From Adenophora triphylla var. japonica (taxonomy: Eukaryota > Streptophyta > Magnoliopsida > Asterales > Campanulaceae): DNA of 64,000 nucleotides. Positions 40,261-50,314 of the stretch are shown piece after piece. Location: the NCBI GenBank assembly GCA_022495995.1, contig JAFEMH010000937.1, positions 186,001 through 250,000 of the forward strand, given 5' to 3'. How positions within the stretch are numbered: the stretch's first letter is position 1; the number at the start of each line of letters is the position of its first letter. The notes under the pieces are model-generated. The model ran no database searches. It worked only from the letters and a program-made list of their open reading frames with translations, and was not told the origin of the DNA. Position numbers and translations under genes: made by a program.

Positions 40261-43097
40261 TTACAATTCAAGTGATTGATTCAAGAGTCTTGGCCGGCAT
40301 CGGTTTGGTCGTCGAAATAGCGGCTCGACCCTCCCCATCTTCTTCTTGTTCTTTGGAGGCCCAGGGTTTACCCGACTCTGAATACACTCGCTCAGTGTCT
40401 TCCTCCATGGCGTCAGCATCATCAAGCTCTTGTAGAACAACATCAAGATTCCTCTCATCAATCTCGGGGGCCACCAAGGCTCGCATTTATCCTCCTCGTC
40501 CTCTTGAGCAATGAAAGCCAAGTCGTTTTCTAGATAAGGCACGAGTGAATGACCGCCTCGAGCTACCATGTCGTATTGAGGCTCAGAGAACCAACGAGCT
40601 AGCTGCTCGAGGGTGACAGTAGATGTCGAGTCCACTATTGCTCGACGCGCCATGTGCCTCTTGCCGACCTCAAGAAAGTCCTGCGCCTTGGCCACGATGG
40701 CATTGTAGTACTCATCTCCCTCCTTAAAATTATCAACGCGGCTTGGCGGCATCCTTAGCGGCAACACGGCGGCAGAAGGTCTTCTTCCCACTTCACCCGT
40801 GCTCGCCGATGATCTTCATTCAGCTCGACTAAGAAGGTATCTTTCTCCTTCAAAAGCTTGTTAAGCTGTTGCCGGCTCGGTCTTGGTCTTCTCCAGCTCC
40901 TTCTTCTCAGCATCCTTCTCCGCCTCCACCTCCTTGAGCTTGGATTTTGCAGCTTCAAGGTCGGACAGGGCCTTGGTCTTCACCGCCTCATTGGCTTCGT
41001 ACGAGTTATCCAGATCGTTGTATTTCTCCTTCCATTCCGCAAGCTCCTGAGCCTTTTTGGAATAATCATGAAGGAGCTTGTCTCTCCCTCTCAAATGGAG
41101 GCCCTCCAAGAGCTCTTGACTTGCTCGACCATAGTGAGGTTACTGCATTCAAAGGAAAGCAAGACAAGCTGTTAGCTCGGAAGTCAAAGTTGATTAATTG
41201 AAATAACAAACGAACGGACAAGAAGGGTAAATTAAAAGATTACCTCGCATGAATCATCCCGAGCGAGAGGAGAATTCTTCGGGGTAATCCCCTTATCGGC
41301 AAAATGAGCCGGGAGGTCGACATCGATGGCCCTCCCGACCACGACACAGCCCGAACTCGTATCGGGATAACGTCGGCTCGAAGCAGTTGACCCCGGTAAG
41401 AGGGCACGTCACTCGGCCTCCTCATTTGATCCTCGAGAGACTGCGGAGTTGGGCGAGAGGAAGGCTGGTGGAGGAGATTGGCCCGAGATAGTTGGTGGAA
41501 GGAATTGGATCGAGGAACAACTTTCCCTTATCGGATCGCAACCTCTTAGTCCTCGGAGGTTGATCGCCGGCACCCGCCTCCATGTCGTCATCATCAACGT
41601 CTACAACGTCCCAGGGACTCGCTCCTACTGCCGTCGGCTCCGGAGGTCTCAACATTGACGTCACTGAGGTGGATCGGAGCTCGAAGCTTGCTTTGGCTGA
41701 CCTAGAGGACTCGTCACCTCCTTCGTTGACATCCACAGATTTGGTATCACTTCTTAGAAGATCATCCTCCTCAACTCCCTCCATTGGCACCATCCCAATG
41801 TTATCCTTTGACAGCAAGCTGGTCCTTACCGAAGCCTCCCTCTGCCTATGAGCTCGAGCATTAGCAGTTCCATGAGCTTTCTTTGCTTTCTTCTTATCAG
41901 AAACGCCAATGATACGACCCATGTTAGCCTCTTGGTCGGGGGTTAAAACTGCAACAAAGTCAAAAATAGCAAAGTGTTAGATCGACATACGAAAGTTCTA
42001 CATACTAGCAGAAGTTCTATGTACGAGCAAACTATGTGCGACTCAATTATCTTATATGCGAGCTAACAAATGACGAGCTAAAAGAGGGACGCAATACAAA
42101 TGATCCATTATGTTGTCAGATCGACAAGCAGGCAATAGACGAGTAAAGGGTTGCAGAATGAGGAGATCTTATCACCAGCGTGCTCCCCATTATCCTTGCA
42201 GTAGTTTTCTGTCTTCTTGCAGCGTTGACACTTATCACTAAACCTACCCAGAGAGTGAGTAACCCAGTTAGGATATATTTGGCCTCTCAATACAGGAGTA
42301 AGGGGCTCCACCACTCCATCTCCAGACATCATCCTAGCCTGGATGAAATTATACTTGGTGGTGAGCAGACTCTCCCAGCTGATGGGCCTTCTCTCTACTA
42401 ATCGACACAAAGTCTTATACAAGTTAAGATGCCAGGACGGCTCCCAATAGTCCCTCTCATCAATAGTTTCTGTTTCGTCGTTGGGCGATAGAATTCCCGT
42501 CCTAATCTACTCTACCGCCACCAGCTACATGAGAGTTCCATCCCATCAGCTGCTTCTTTGGGAAGGTTGGTAAAAAGTTTGGGAGACTTGGGTTTAGAAG
42601 GGGTGCGATGCTCAGGTCATCCCCGCTATACTTAATACAGAAAAATTCTTTGAACACTCTCATGCAAGGTTCATACCCCAGGAATCTGCACACCATAGCA
42701 AAGCACACAAGGACCCTACAAGTATTGGCTCCGAGCTGAAGGGGAAGGGCATTTGCACATTCTAAAAACTCATTTATAAAGGCATCCAGAGGCAACTTTG
42801 GGAGGCGCTGCAATTGACCGTAGAAGAAGGCCACCCTAGTGGGGTCCTTAGTGAATGATGACCTAAACAATCTCATAAACTCCTTACAGTATAAATGGTC
42901 ACCCTATAATCCTTCTTACTCACCTCACGAAGTCCCGAGATCAAGGCGTGCACAGAGGGCAAGTTCTTATTGCCACGCAATGGCCCTTGGGGAACATAAC
43001 CCCTTTCATTCTTCCCCGGTACGACTGAGGAGCCAAACGCATTCACTATTCGGGGACTTGAGGAAGTTGAAGCTGTAGCTCCACCTTGAGTCGTCAT
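40261..43097 (-). pseudogene. antisense ORF of the Tat element (putative gypsy-type transposon domain plus coiled coil)
   Basis: Reading the - strand, pieces at 43097-42873, 42876-42502 and 42422-42108 contain KKDYRVTIYTVRSL, RVAFFYGQLQRLPKLPLDAF, CFAMVCRFLGYEPCMRVFKE and WESLLTTKYNFIQARM. This is the phrasing of the plant family annotated as putative gypsy-type transposon (Transposase_28). Pieces at 41922-41422 (basic start VSDKKKAKKAHG, then acidic), 41109-40861 (heptad-rich, KALSDLEAAKSKLKEVEAEK) and 40791-40261 follow as a disordered and coiled-coil tail. Related antisense genes occur between pol and the 3' LTR in Grande-type elements. Introns may separate the pieces, or they may be mutational breaks. 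Function in the family is unknown. Confidence 0.7.
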
Positions 43098-43974
43098 ATA
43101 CGTACAAGCAAAGAGGAAGCGAGAGGAGTCGGTCCTATGATCACATTCGGTCGACCTACCTAAGGGCGACTTAGACTCCCTGGAAAACCTATTCTATTTC
43201 TAAGGAAGGAAGGTTTATGGACATCCCTAACATAAAACAAGGTGATATGATCGAGTAGTTCGTGGAGCAGATGGAAAGTGACGATATTTGAATCATCGAC
43301 TACTAGATTTTCAACGTCCCTACAATGGGCAAACCTATCTCACTTTGAAATTCAACTCTCACCTAGTCGAGATAGAGGCGCATTCATCCAAGGACATCAC
43401 TCTCCACTCACCGTTCACGTTCTTATACACCTACGGTTAACGGTGCGGTAACCATACCATGCCCCAGTTCGCTACTAAAGGTCTAGCCGTAGCGGAAGTA
43501 AAGACAGAACAGAAATTAAAGCCCTAAAGGAAGAATAGGAGAGAAATACCTTCGTAAATGTGGAAATAGGAAGCTGTTGCAGAAGACGGAGGCCCAATTT
43601 AACTCAACTGCTTCTTCGCTATTTTCGCCAGAGATTATCAGAGTTTGAAGACGGTAAGAATTCGAATCTGAGGGGAATTCTGAGTATTTATATTTTCCTA
43701 AATTTGGAAAGGAAAAAGAAATTCAAAATTGATTTCCCAAAATTAAAATCCGAAGCGGTTTTCGAGAAAGACTACCAAGCGTCAGAATGGCAATGATGAC
43801 AGGAAAACGGCGCTTGTTCCGATCTGACCGTTCATCGACAACGTCCAGGATTGTGCCACGTCATCATTGTCGACCTACTTTAAAAATTAGCAGCGACCTG
43901 CGAGTAAAGTAATCCTCATCAAAGATCTTCTTAACTTCCAAGTCGACGAAGTCAACTCGAAAGTTGGGGGCCAC
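43098..43974. other. non-coding region and polypurine tract before the 3' LTR
   Basis: No gene is seen. It includes the probable promoter side of the antisense ORF and ends with the purine-rich AAAGTTGGGGGCCAC (43960-43974) directly before the LTR, the expected plus-strand priming site. Confidence 0.55.
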
Positions 43975-44633
43975 TGAACATACCAAAAGTGTCAAGTTGG
44001 GCCATACAGCTAAAGCCCAATCACATACAGCCTTGACTCCCACATTCTCAATGAGCCTGGCCCAATCAAAGCAAGGCCCAAAGCCCATCTCAAGTATCAG
44101 TCGACTAAGTCTATGGTCCGACCTTACAGGTCCCGACCTAACTTAGTCCGACCTCACTATCCAAGCTCTAATACGGGTACGATCCATGCTCTCAACCCAG
44201 TCGGTCGAGAGTCGACCATTCCTCAAATGGCGACCTCGGCCTAAGCAACAAGTGACGACTTGACACTTTGCCGGCGTATTTAGTTGAACAATTCTCATAA
44301 CCATATTCCTACAAATCGGGGACCGTTATAGACACGTTCCCATGACCGAACCGCGCTACAATCTCGGAGCACATGTCGCCTCCCAAAAATACAACCACCA
44401 ACGCCTATAAATACTTCATCACTACCAAACAGTAGGAGGTAAGCTGCCCATTTTGTTATACGATTCATTATTCAATACATTTTGAGCTATATACACCGTT
44501 ATCTTACTCTCTCACTGCCGAGCGTCTTCGCAGGAGACACATCAGGCTAGTCGTGGGTTCGATTTCGGTCGAAGCCGGGTGATTGGTCTGCCACGTGGAG
44601 GATTGCGATAAAGCACAATTCATAACGGCATCA
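43975..44633 (+). repeat. 3' LTR of the Tat element (659 bp)
   Basis: Starts TGAACATACC after the polypurine tract and ends GGCATCA. A TATA-like CCTATAAATACTTCATCAC occurs near 44404. The last 160 bp match the 5' LTR remnant. Confidence 0.8.
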
Positions 44634-44646
44634 TTTATATATATGC

Positions 44647-44649
<3 letters not shown>

Positions 44650-44706
<57 letters not shown>
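44650..44706. repeat. (TA)n-(TG)n compound microsatellite
   Basis: TA run at 44650-44682 followed by TG to 44706, just outside the Tat 3' LTR. Confidence 0.95.
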
Positions 44707-44709
44707 ATG

Positions 44710-45062
44710 TTAATGTAATTTTTTAGTTTTATATAATATTATAGTTTTTTATTTATTGTGAAAGAAATAAACGAAAAAATAATAGCTTTCCGTAATGGAA
44801 TTGTGAGGTTTTTCGAATATTATAGAGCAAATGGAGGGGCGGGTCGTATTCGGGTTTTAGTTTATTCGGACTGGGTTGGGTTTTAGAGATTTAGTGTAGG
44901 AGCGAGTTTGGGGATTGTCAAACCCGTCCCGAACCCCATGACATCCCTAATTTTGACTTTCATAGTTAATTAATTAAATTTTTATTATAATTTAATAAAA
45001 TTAAAGAAATATCTAGATTTTTAAAATTTAATAGAAATCACTTAAACTCAAGTTACTCATTA
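44710..45062. repeat. dispersed repeat shared with 46560-46780 and 51214-51350
   Basis: 44710-44830 matches 51214-51350 (TAGTTTTATATAATATTATA, AATATTATAGAGCAAA). 44890-45060 matches 46600-46770 (CCTAATTTTGACTTT, TTAAAATTTAAT). It includes a GGGCGGGTCGTATTCGGGTT stretch. No coding frame. Confidence 0.55.
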
Positions 45063-45105
45063 AATCGAAATGACTCAGAATTTCTTATGCAATAGTATAT
45101 AATAG

Positions 45106-45598
45106 ACAAAAATCATACTTTTGTCACTGAACTTTAGCCTTTTTTAAAATGTTCTCATTAAACTATTTTTTTTTTACAAAATGTTCTCACTAAATTTCAT
45201 AATTTTCAAAATGTGTTCACTACATTAACAAAACCACTAAAATCCTAAAGAAATTAAGTTGTGTGACTTAACGTTACTAATGTTCGTTAAGTTTTCAACC
45301 AATATGTTAACTTTTTTTCTTTTTTTTTTTTACAAATTAATTAATGTAACTTATCACATAGTTCATAGAAAATATTATAAATTTATTCCCCAATAAACCA
45401 TTTACCTAGATCGTATTTATCAAAATTAGTCATGCGAGGTCAAGTGTATAAATTTTGTTAGATTTTTAGCAAATTTGTTGACGGAGTGAGTCCAGTTTGA
45501 AAAATGTGGAAGTTAATGAGAACATTTTGAAAAAAAAAAAGTTCAGTGAGAACATTTTGAAAAAGATTAAAGTTTAGTGATAAAAATATGATTTTTGT
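45106..45598. mobile_element. long-inverted-repeat DNA element (493 bp)
   Basis: Left arm ACAAAAATCATACTTTTGTC and right arm its imperfect inverse. Homology extends about 120 bp and contains AAAATGTTCTCA twice on each side. Long arms suggest a Mutator-like non-autonomous element. No clear 9-bp duplication survives. Confidence 0.55.
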
Positions 45599-45731
45599 AT
45601 ATATATTATGGACTTTTCTATTGTGTGCTCATGGGCACATGATAAGGATTAAAAGATTCTCTTGTAATGTGTGTCAAATTAATAAAAATATTAATTTGAC
45701 ACACATTACAAGAGAATCTTTAAAAGATTTA

Positions 45732-46421
45732 CTCCCTCCGTCCCGACTAAGAGTCCTACTTTTTCTTTTAGTCCTCCCAGACCAAGAGTCCCATTCCATA
45801 AATGGAAATATGTGAACAGTGTTTCGGACATTTATACCCTCATAATGTTTATATATTTATAAAAAAATCATTCATTATACCCTTATAATTTTAACATATT
45901 TACAAAAAAATCAATCATTAACTTACTATTTCTCCCACTCATTCTCTCTCCTACAAAAAATCTACTCCCTCCGTCCCAGCCCACTGTAAACTAAAAAAAA
46001 TGGCACACCAATTAAGGAATATTATTAAGATAATGAAAATGTGTGGTAGAAAATGAAGAGAGAGAATGAGTGGAGTAAATAGTAGGTTGGTTGAATAAAT
46101 TGTGTGGTGGAGAATGAGTGAAGTTAATGAGTGGGTGGGGTAGGGAGAATATAAAATATTAAAGGACATTCCATATATGGCAGTTTACACTGGGCTGGGA
46201 CGGACCAAAAGGAAAATAAGTTTACACTGGGCTGGGACGGAGGGAGTATTCATTAACTTACTATTTCTCCCCCTCATTCTCTCTCATATTAAATATTTTT
46301 AACTTTTACATTCTCTCTCCTCTAATCTTCTACCCACTTTCAATTTTTTATTCATTTTTTTAATTTTTTTTTTAAAATCGTAAAATACTTCCCTAGGACC
46401 CTTGGTCTGGAACGGAGGGAG
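45732..46421. mobile_element. Stowaway-type MITE, interrupted by a second MITE
   Basis: CTCCCTCCGTCCCGACTAAG at the left, GGTCTGGAACGGAGGGAG at the right. The left flank has TA but the right flank is TG. Instead, a 33-bp stretch of host sequence is duplicated on both sides (45691-45723 and 46424-46456). Subfamily of 30595 and 49384. Confidence 0.75.
45965..46246. mobile_element. inner Stowaway-type MITE (282 bp)
   Basis: CTCCCTCCGTCCCAGCCCAC matched by its inverse GTGGGCTGGGACGG-type end, TA on both sides. It lies within the MITE at 45732. A 38-bp stretch of the host MITE (45915-45952) is repeated just after it (46251-46288). Confidence 0.85.
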
Positions 46422-46489
46422 TGTTAATTTGACACATATTACAAGAGAATCTTTAATCCTTTTCATGGCACACAATAGAAAAGTCCATA

Positions 46490-46914
46490 TATTATTGAAT
46501 GTAGTATTATTATATTCATTAATATTTAAATATAATATTGCATTTATAATATAACAGGGTGAAAAAATTTCTCAGATATTATGATAATTTTTTAGAACTT
46601 ACCTGTCGATCTCGAGTTTGGAAAATGTCAAGCCCGTCCAAAACCCGCTACATTCCCATTCCTAATTTTGACTTTTCATGGTCATTAGTCAAGTAATTAA
46701 ATTTTAATTATAATTTAATAGAAATATAGAAATATCTTGATTTTAAAATTTAATCGAAATATTTAGATTCTTATAAAATCTATATATATATATATATATT
46801 AAAGTTGGTGAGAAGGGATATGACTTCGCCACGTGGACAAATTTAGGCAAACTCTTGATTTTGGAGAAGCCACGTCATCACTATCCTAAAATCTATATGA
46901 CTTTTGATATTCTC
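46490..46914. other. gene-free repeat-rich stretch
   Basis: 46560-46780 is a copy of the repeat at 44890-45060. A short TA run lies at 46782-46799. No gene seen. Confidence 0.45.
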
Positions 46915-47111
46915 CTTATTAGCTAATACTATTAGTTAATAATAATAGTTATTATATAGGTTAACTATTACTATTAATAGTATTAGTTAACTATATTAGT
47001 TACTTTATAAGTTAACTATTACTATTAATTCTATTAGTTAAATATAATAGTTATTATATATGTTAACTATTATACTATTAATAGTATTGGTTAACTATAA
47101 TAGTTACTATA

Positions 47112-48822
47112 CTCCCTCCGTCCCAATAAGAGCTGTCCAAAACTTTTTGTGCACGCAAATTAAGGAGAGAATATAAATGAAATAAAATAATGGGAAAGGG
47201 ATATGTTAATGAAGATTAAGGGAGTTAAATCTTCATTTTCCCTCCATTGCTAATTTTCCACCAAATTTCAAATTACAAAGACCTGTGAGATAATCAGTCT
47301 TGTCTTACACAAACTGTACTATTCACTTAAAAAAAAAAGAGTTTTCACAAGGATTACAATCCTTGTGAAAATTACAAATAAAGTTCCCTCCTTTTTTACA
47401 GATAATAAACTGAGACTCATTCAGTAAAAAGAGTCCCAAAAACAGTTAACCAAAAATAAAATACAAACAGCCATCAACAAGCAGCTTACTGGCCAAACCC
47501 ATATCCAAAAATTTCCAAACTCCATATCCAAAAATTCAAGATGTCAGGATGCAACTTACTGGCCAAACCCAACTTGACTCAAGAACAAATGAACAACTTG
47601 GGTCAGTTCTTGCTTCAATCTATGGTGAATGGGAAGCTTCCAAGAGGAATCCGTGATCAAGCTGCTTCAAAATTTGGTATCTCGAGAAGGAGGATCTTCA
47701 CTTATTGGAGGAAGGTGGTGGAGCAACGGGACCAAGGTAAACCTGTCCATATTCATTCAAACAAAGGAGGAGTATTAAGAAGTAAAAGTGTGAAATTAGA
47801 TGAAGAAAAAATGAAAGGAGTTGACTTTCGTAAGAGAGGAACAATTAGAAATTTAAGTCAAGCTTTGACTCAAGATCAAATGAACAACTTGGGTCAGTGG
47901 CTGCAAACAAGTTTGAAGGCATGATGTATGAAATGAATGCAATTGCAATCTCAGCCTTTAATCATCATAGAATGACAGTGCAAACAAGTTCAACATGCAT
48001 CTCACCAATTCAAACTTAATTGAAGCACACAATACCAATCGCGGCTTACACATTGGAAATTGAAAACCAAGGCAAACAAAGTTCATATCAACAAATTCAT
48101 TGATGTGAGCAATTAAAGGTAGCAATCACAGATTAGGTCAACAAGCCATATTCATCATTTCACACATAACATTCACCCAACTCCCAAAATGTACTCAAAC
48201 AAGCCATATTCATCATTTCAAACACAGAGAATCACAAAGAATGAGAAAGAAGACATAAACCTGCTCCTTAAGCCAAGATTGTATAGCCGGACGGTCTGAA
48301 CCCAACATCAACAAATCCTTTACGTGGGTTTCTACCTTTCGCGTGTAGCTTTGGGGACTAGGGTTCGTAAGCAAGCAAGAACGATCTAGGTAGTGAGGAA
48401 AGAGAGTAGGATTTGGTTGATAAATCGGTATCCATGAGGAAAGGAGAAGGATTAGGGTTCGTAAATCCCACAAACATCAACCAATTTCCCAGTGAAATCG
48501 AGAGAGAGAAATAGAGAGAGAAAGAATTAGGGTTCGTTCTTCGTAAAGAACGATCTAGATAGTGAGGAGAGAGAGTAGGAGTGAGGAGAGAGATCAGTTT
48601 GTGTAAATGAATTTGTTGGAAAAATAATTTGGGAAAAGATTAATTAGTTTTGGGAAAGGATTAATTATTTTAGGGTTAGGGGTTAGTGATGTTGTATTAG
48701 TGTTAATAGTGTGGGTCCCACCATTAAAATATTAATATTTGATGTCCAAAAAAGGAAAGTGAAAGCTATTAGCGGGACACCCAAAATGGCAAAATGAAAA
48801 GCTCTTATTGGGACGGAGGGAG
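47112..48822 (+). mobile_element. mariner-like element, deletion derivative (1,711 bp)
   Basis: Perfect inverted ends of about 23 bp, CTCCCTCCGTCCCAATAAGA at 47112 and its inverse ending at 48822, with TA at 47110-47111 and 48823-48824. The outer 13 bases equal those of the Stowaway MITEs in this window. It carries a transposase N-terminus (see 47541-47924) but no catalytic domain. Several short internal direct duplications are present (GCA(G/A)CTTACTGGCCAAACC at 47481 and 47550, AAGCCATATTCATCATTTCA at about 48142 and 48203, and GAACGATCTAG(G/A)TAGTGAGG at about 48379 and 48548). It lies in the 51-bp satellite. Confidence 0.85.
47541..47924 (+). CDS. truncated plant mariner transposase, DNA-binding domain only (127 aa)
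   Basis: Residues about 12-60 (LTQEQMNNLGQFLLQSMVNG, KLPRGIRDQAASKFGISRRR, IFTYWRK) match the first helix-turn-helix of plant mariner-like transposases. Residues about 78-108 (KSVKLDEEKMKGVDFRKRGT, IRNLSQAL) match the start of the second. The frame then switches to a near-copy of its own beginning (LTQDQMNNLGQWLQTSLKA) and stops. Full plant mariner transposases are around 400-500 residues with a DDD catalytic core, which is absent here. The product, if made, could bind Stowaway/mariner ends without cutting them. The start codon is the first ATG, with a plausible context (AAGATGTC). Confidence 0.8.
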   Translation: MSGCNLLAKPNLTQEQMNNLGQFLLQSMVNGKLPRGIRDQAASKFGISRRRIFTYWRKVVEQRDQGKPVHIHSNKGGVLRSKSVKLDEEKMKGVDFRKRGTIRNLSQALTQDQMNNLGQWLQTSLKA

Positions 48823-49053
48823 TATATGTTAACTATTACTATTAATAGTATTAGTTAACTATAATAGTTACTATATAAGTTAACTAATCCTATTAAGTGT
48901 ATTAGTTAACTATAATAGTTACTATATATGTTAACTATTATTATAAATAGTATTAATTTACTATATAGGTTAAGTAATAGTATTATAGTTACAATATATA
49001 TATGTTAACTATTATTATTAATAATATTAGTTAATCATAATAGTTACTATATA

Positions 49054-49335
49054 CTCCCTCTGTCCCACCTCACTTGACACCCTTGAGGTGGGCACGAGAA
49101 CTAAGAAAAAAGAATAAAATAAAAGTAATGTGTGATAGAAAATGAAGAGAGAGAATGAGTGAGGTAAATAGTAGTGTTGGTTGAATAAATTGAGTGGTGG
49201 AAAATGAAGAGAGAGAATGAGTGGTAGGGTAGAGTGAATATAAAATTATAAAAAGTAGGCTATTTTGGGAAGTGTCAAGTGAGCTGGGACGGCCCAAAAT
49301 GAAAATAAGTGTCAAGTGTGGTGGGACGGAGGTAG
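49054..49335. mobile_element. Stowaway-type MITE (282 bp)
   Basis: CTCCCTCTGTCCCACCTCAC at the left, GGTGGGACGGAGGTAG at the right, TA on both sides. Same subfamily as 4439-4720. Inserted in the 51-bp satellite. Confidence 0.88.
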
Positions 49336-49383
49336 TATATGTTAATTATTACTATTAAAAATATTAGTTAATTATAATAGTTA

Positions 49384-49946
49384 CTCCCTCCGTCCCAGAC
49401 CAAGGGTTCATCTTTCCCTTTTGGTTCGTCCCAGACCAAGGATTTATTTCCATAAATGGAAGTTTTTGAATATATTTATACCCTTATCATCTCCATATAT
49501 TTACGAAAAAAACTATTCATTATACCATTATACATTCTCTCTTATTATACCATACGTTTAACTACCATTTCTTCACTTATTCTCTCTCTATTAAATAGGA
49601 GTATTTTTAAACTTTTACATTCTCTCTCCTATTCAAGGAAAATTTTGGAAACTAGTTTCCAAATATTATAAAAAGTCTTGTTTTTATTAAAAAAAAAAAT
49701 TATACGTGCGCTTTGTTTCAATTTTTAAAACAAGACTTTTTATAATGTTAGGGAAAGCTAGTTTCCCCCAAAACCTACTCTTCCCTACCACATATTTAAC
49801 TTTTACATTTTCTCTCCTAATCCCTACCACACATTTAACTACTATTCCCTATTTCACATTTAACTTTTATTTATTTTTTAAAAAAATTCTTAAAAAGCGT
49901 AAAATCCACCCCATATATCCATGATCATGATCTGAAACGGAGGGAA
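49384..49946. mobile_element. Stowaway-type MITE carrying another hairpin element (563 bp)
   Basis: CTCCCTCCGTCCCAGACCAA at the left, CTGAAACGGAGGGAA at the right, TA flanks. The interior is interrupted at about 49645-49770 by an inverted repeat (GGAAACTAGTTTCC, then ATTATAAAAAGTCTTGTTTT and its inverse) that does not belong to the MITE family. Confidence 0.75.
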
Positions 49947-50070
49947 TACTATATAAATAAGGTAACTATTATCATTCAACTTACTAATAAAATAAAAGAA
50001 TAAAAGGTAAAATGCAATTCGGTCTTAGCACGGGTTTACCAATAGTTTTGTTTAAAGTTAAGTGTGAAAA

Positions 50071-50314
50071 TCTTCATACCCAACCACTCAGTGACCTCCT
50101 TATCCCTCCAGATGAGAGAGCGTCGTCGCCATCCTTCTCCCGTCGCTGCCATGGTCGTCCTTTGCTGACGTCGTACCACTTCTTCCATATTTCGCATCGC
50201 TCAGCAATCTTGAGCTTAGGCAATCATCGTACTCAAAGGTAAAACTCTAAAATCAAGTCTTTTTAATTTGACTAATTTTGGAATTTCTCTTATCCTATGA
50301 GTGGCATGAAGAAA
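50071..50314 (+). repeat. first copy of the APO4-like 5' exon region
   Basis: About 90% similar by eye to 51380-51603 (CTTCATACCCAACCACTCAG, ACGTCGTACCACTTCTTCCA, a GT donor at 50239). It appears to be an outlying duplicate of the APO4-like promoter-proximal exon. It contains the short upstream ORF at 50151-50168. Confidence 0.7.

Larger units (their letters stand above)
33112..44633 (+). mobile_element. degenerate Ty3/gypsy retrotransposon, Tat lineage (11.5 kb)
   Basis: The order is truncated 5' LTR, tRNA-Asp-like primer site, gag, protease, reverse transcriptase, RNase H, a second RNase H, integrase, tandem repeats, an antisense ORF, polypurine tract and full 3' LTR. The second (archaeal-type) RNase H and a long post-pol region with an antisense ORF are marks of the Tat lineage (Retand, Grande, Ogre relatives). 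Stops and frameshifts occur in gag, at the reverse transcriptase/RNase H join and in integrase. Three quarters of the 5' LTR is missing. No target duplication can be recognised, consistent with loss of the left end. It is no longer able to move by itself. Confidence 0.9.
45605..46489. mobile_element. TIR element of unknown superfamily hosting two nested MITEs
   Basis: Outer arms (ATGGACTTTTCTATTGTGTG on the left, its inverse near 46466-46488) continue inward for about 75 bp (GATTCTCTTGTAATGTGTGT). The left arm meets its own inverse copy at 45683-45725, then the Stowaway MITE at 45732-46421, then another copy of that inverse arm. Without the MITEs the element would be only about 200 bp. Confidence 0.6.
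46915..49383. repeat. 51-bp AT-rich satellite, split by mariner-type insertions
   Basis: Units built on GTTAACTATTACTATTAATA then TTAGTTAACTATAATAGTTA recur every 51 bp: TTAAC at 46961, 47012 and 47063 on one side of the mariner-like element, and at 48829, 48880 and 48931 on the other. Further pieces occur at 49010-49050 and 49338-49380. Confidence 0.8.

Noticed and set aside
50012..50242. 76-codon ORF beginning upstream of the first APO4-like 5' exon copy
   Set aside because: It crosses the duplicated untranslated exon, is not conserved in the second copy's frame, and resembles no protein.
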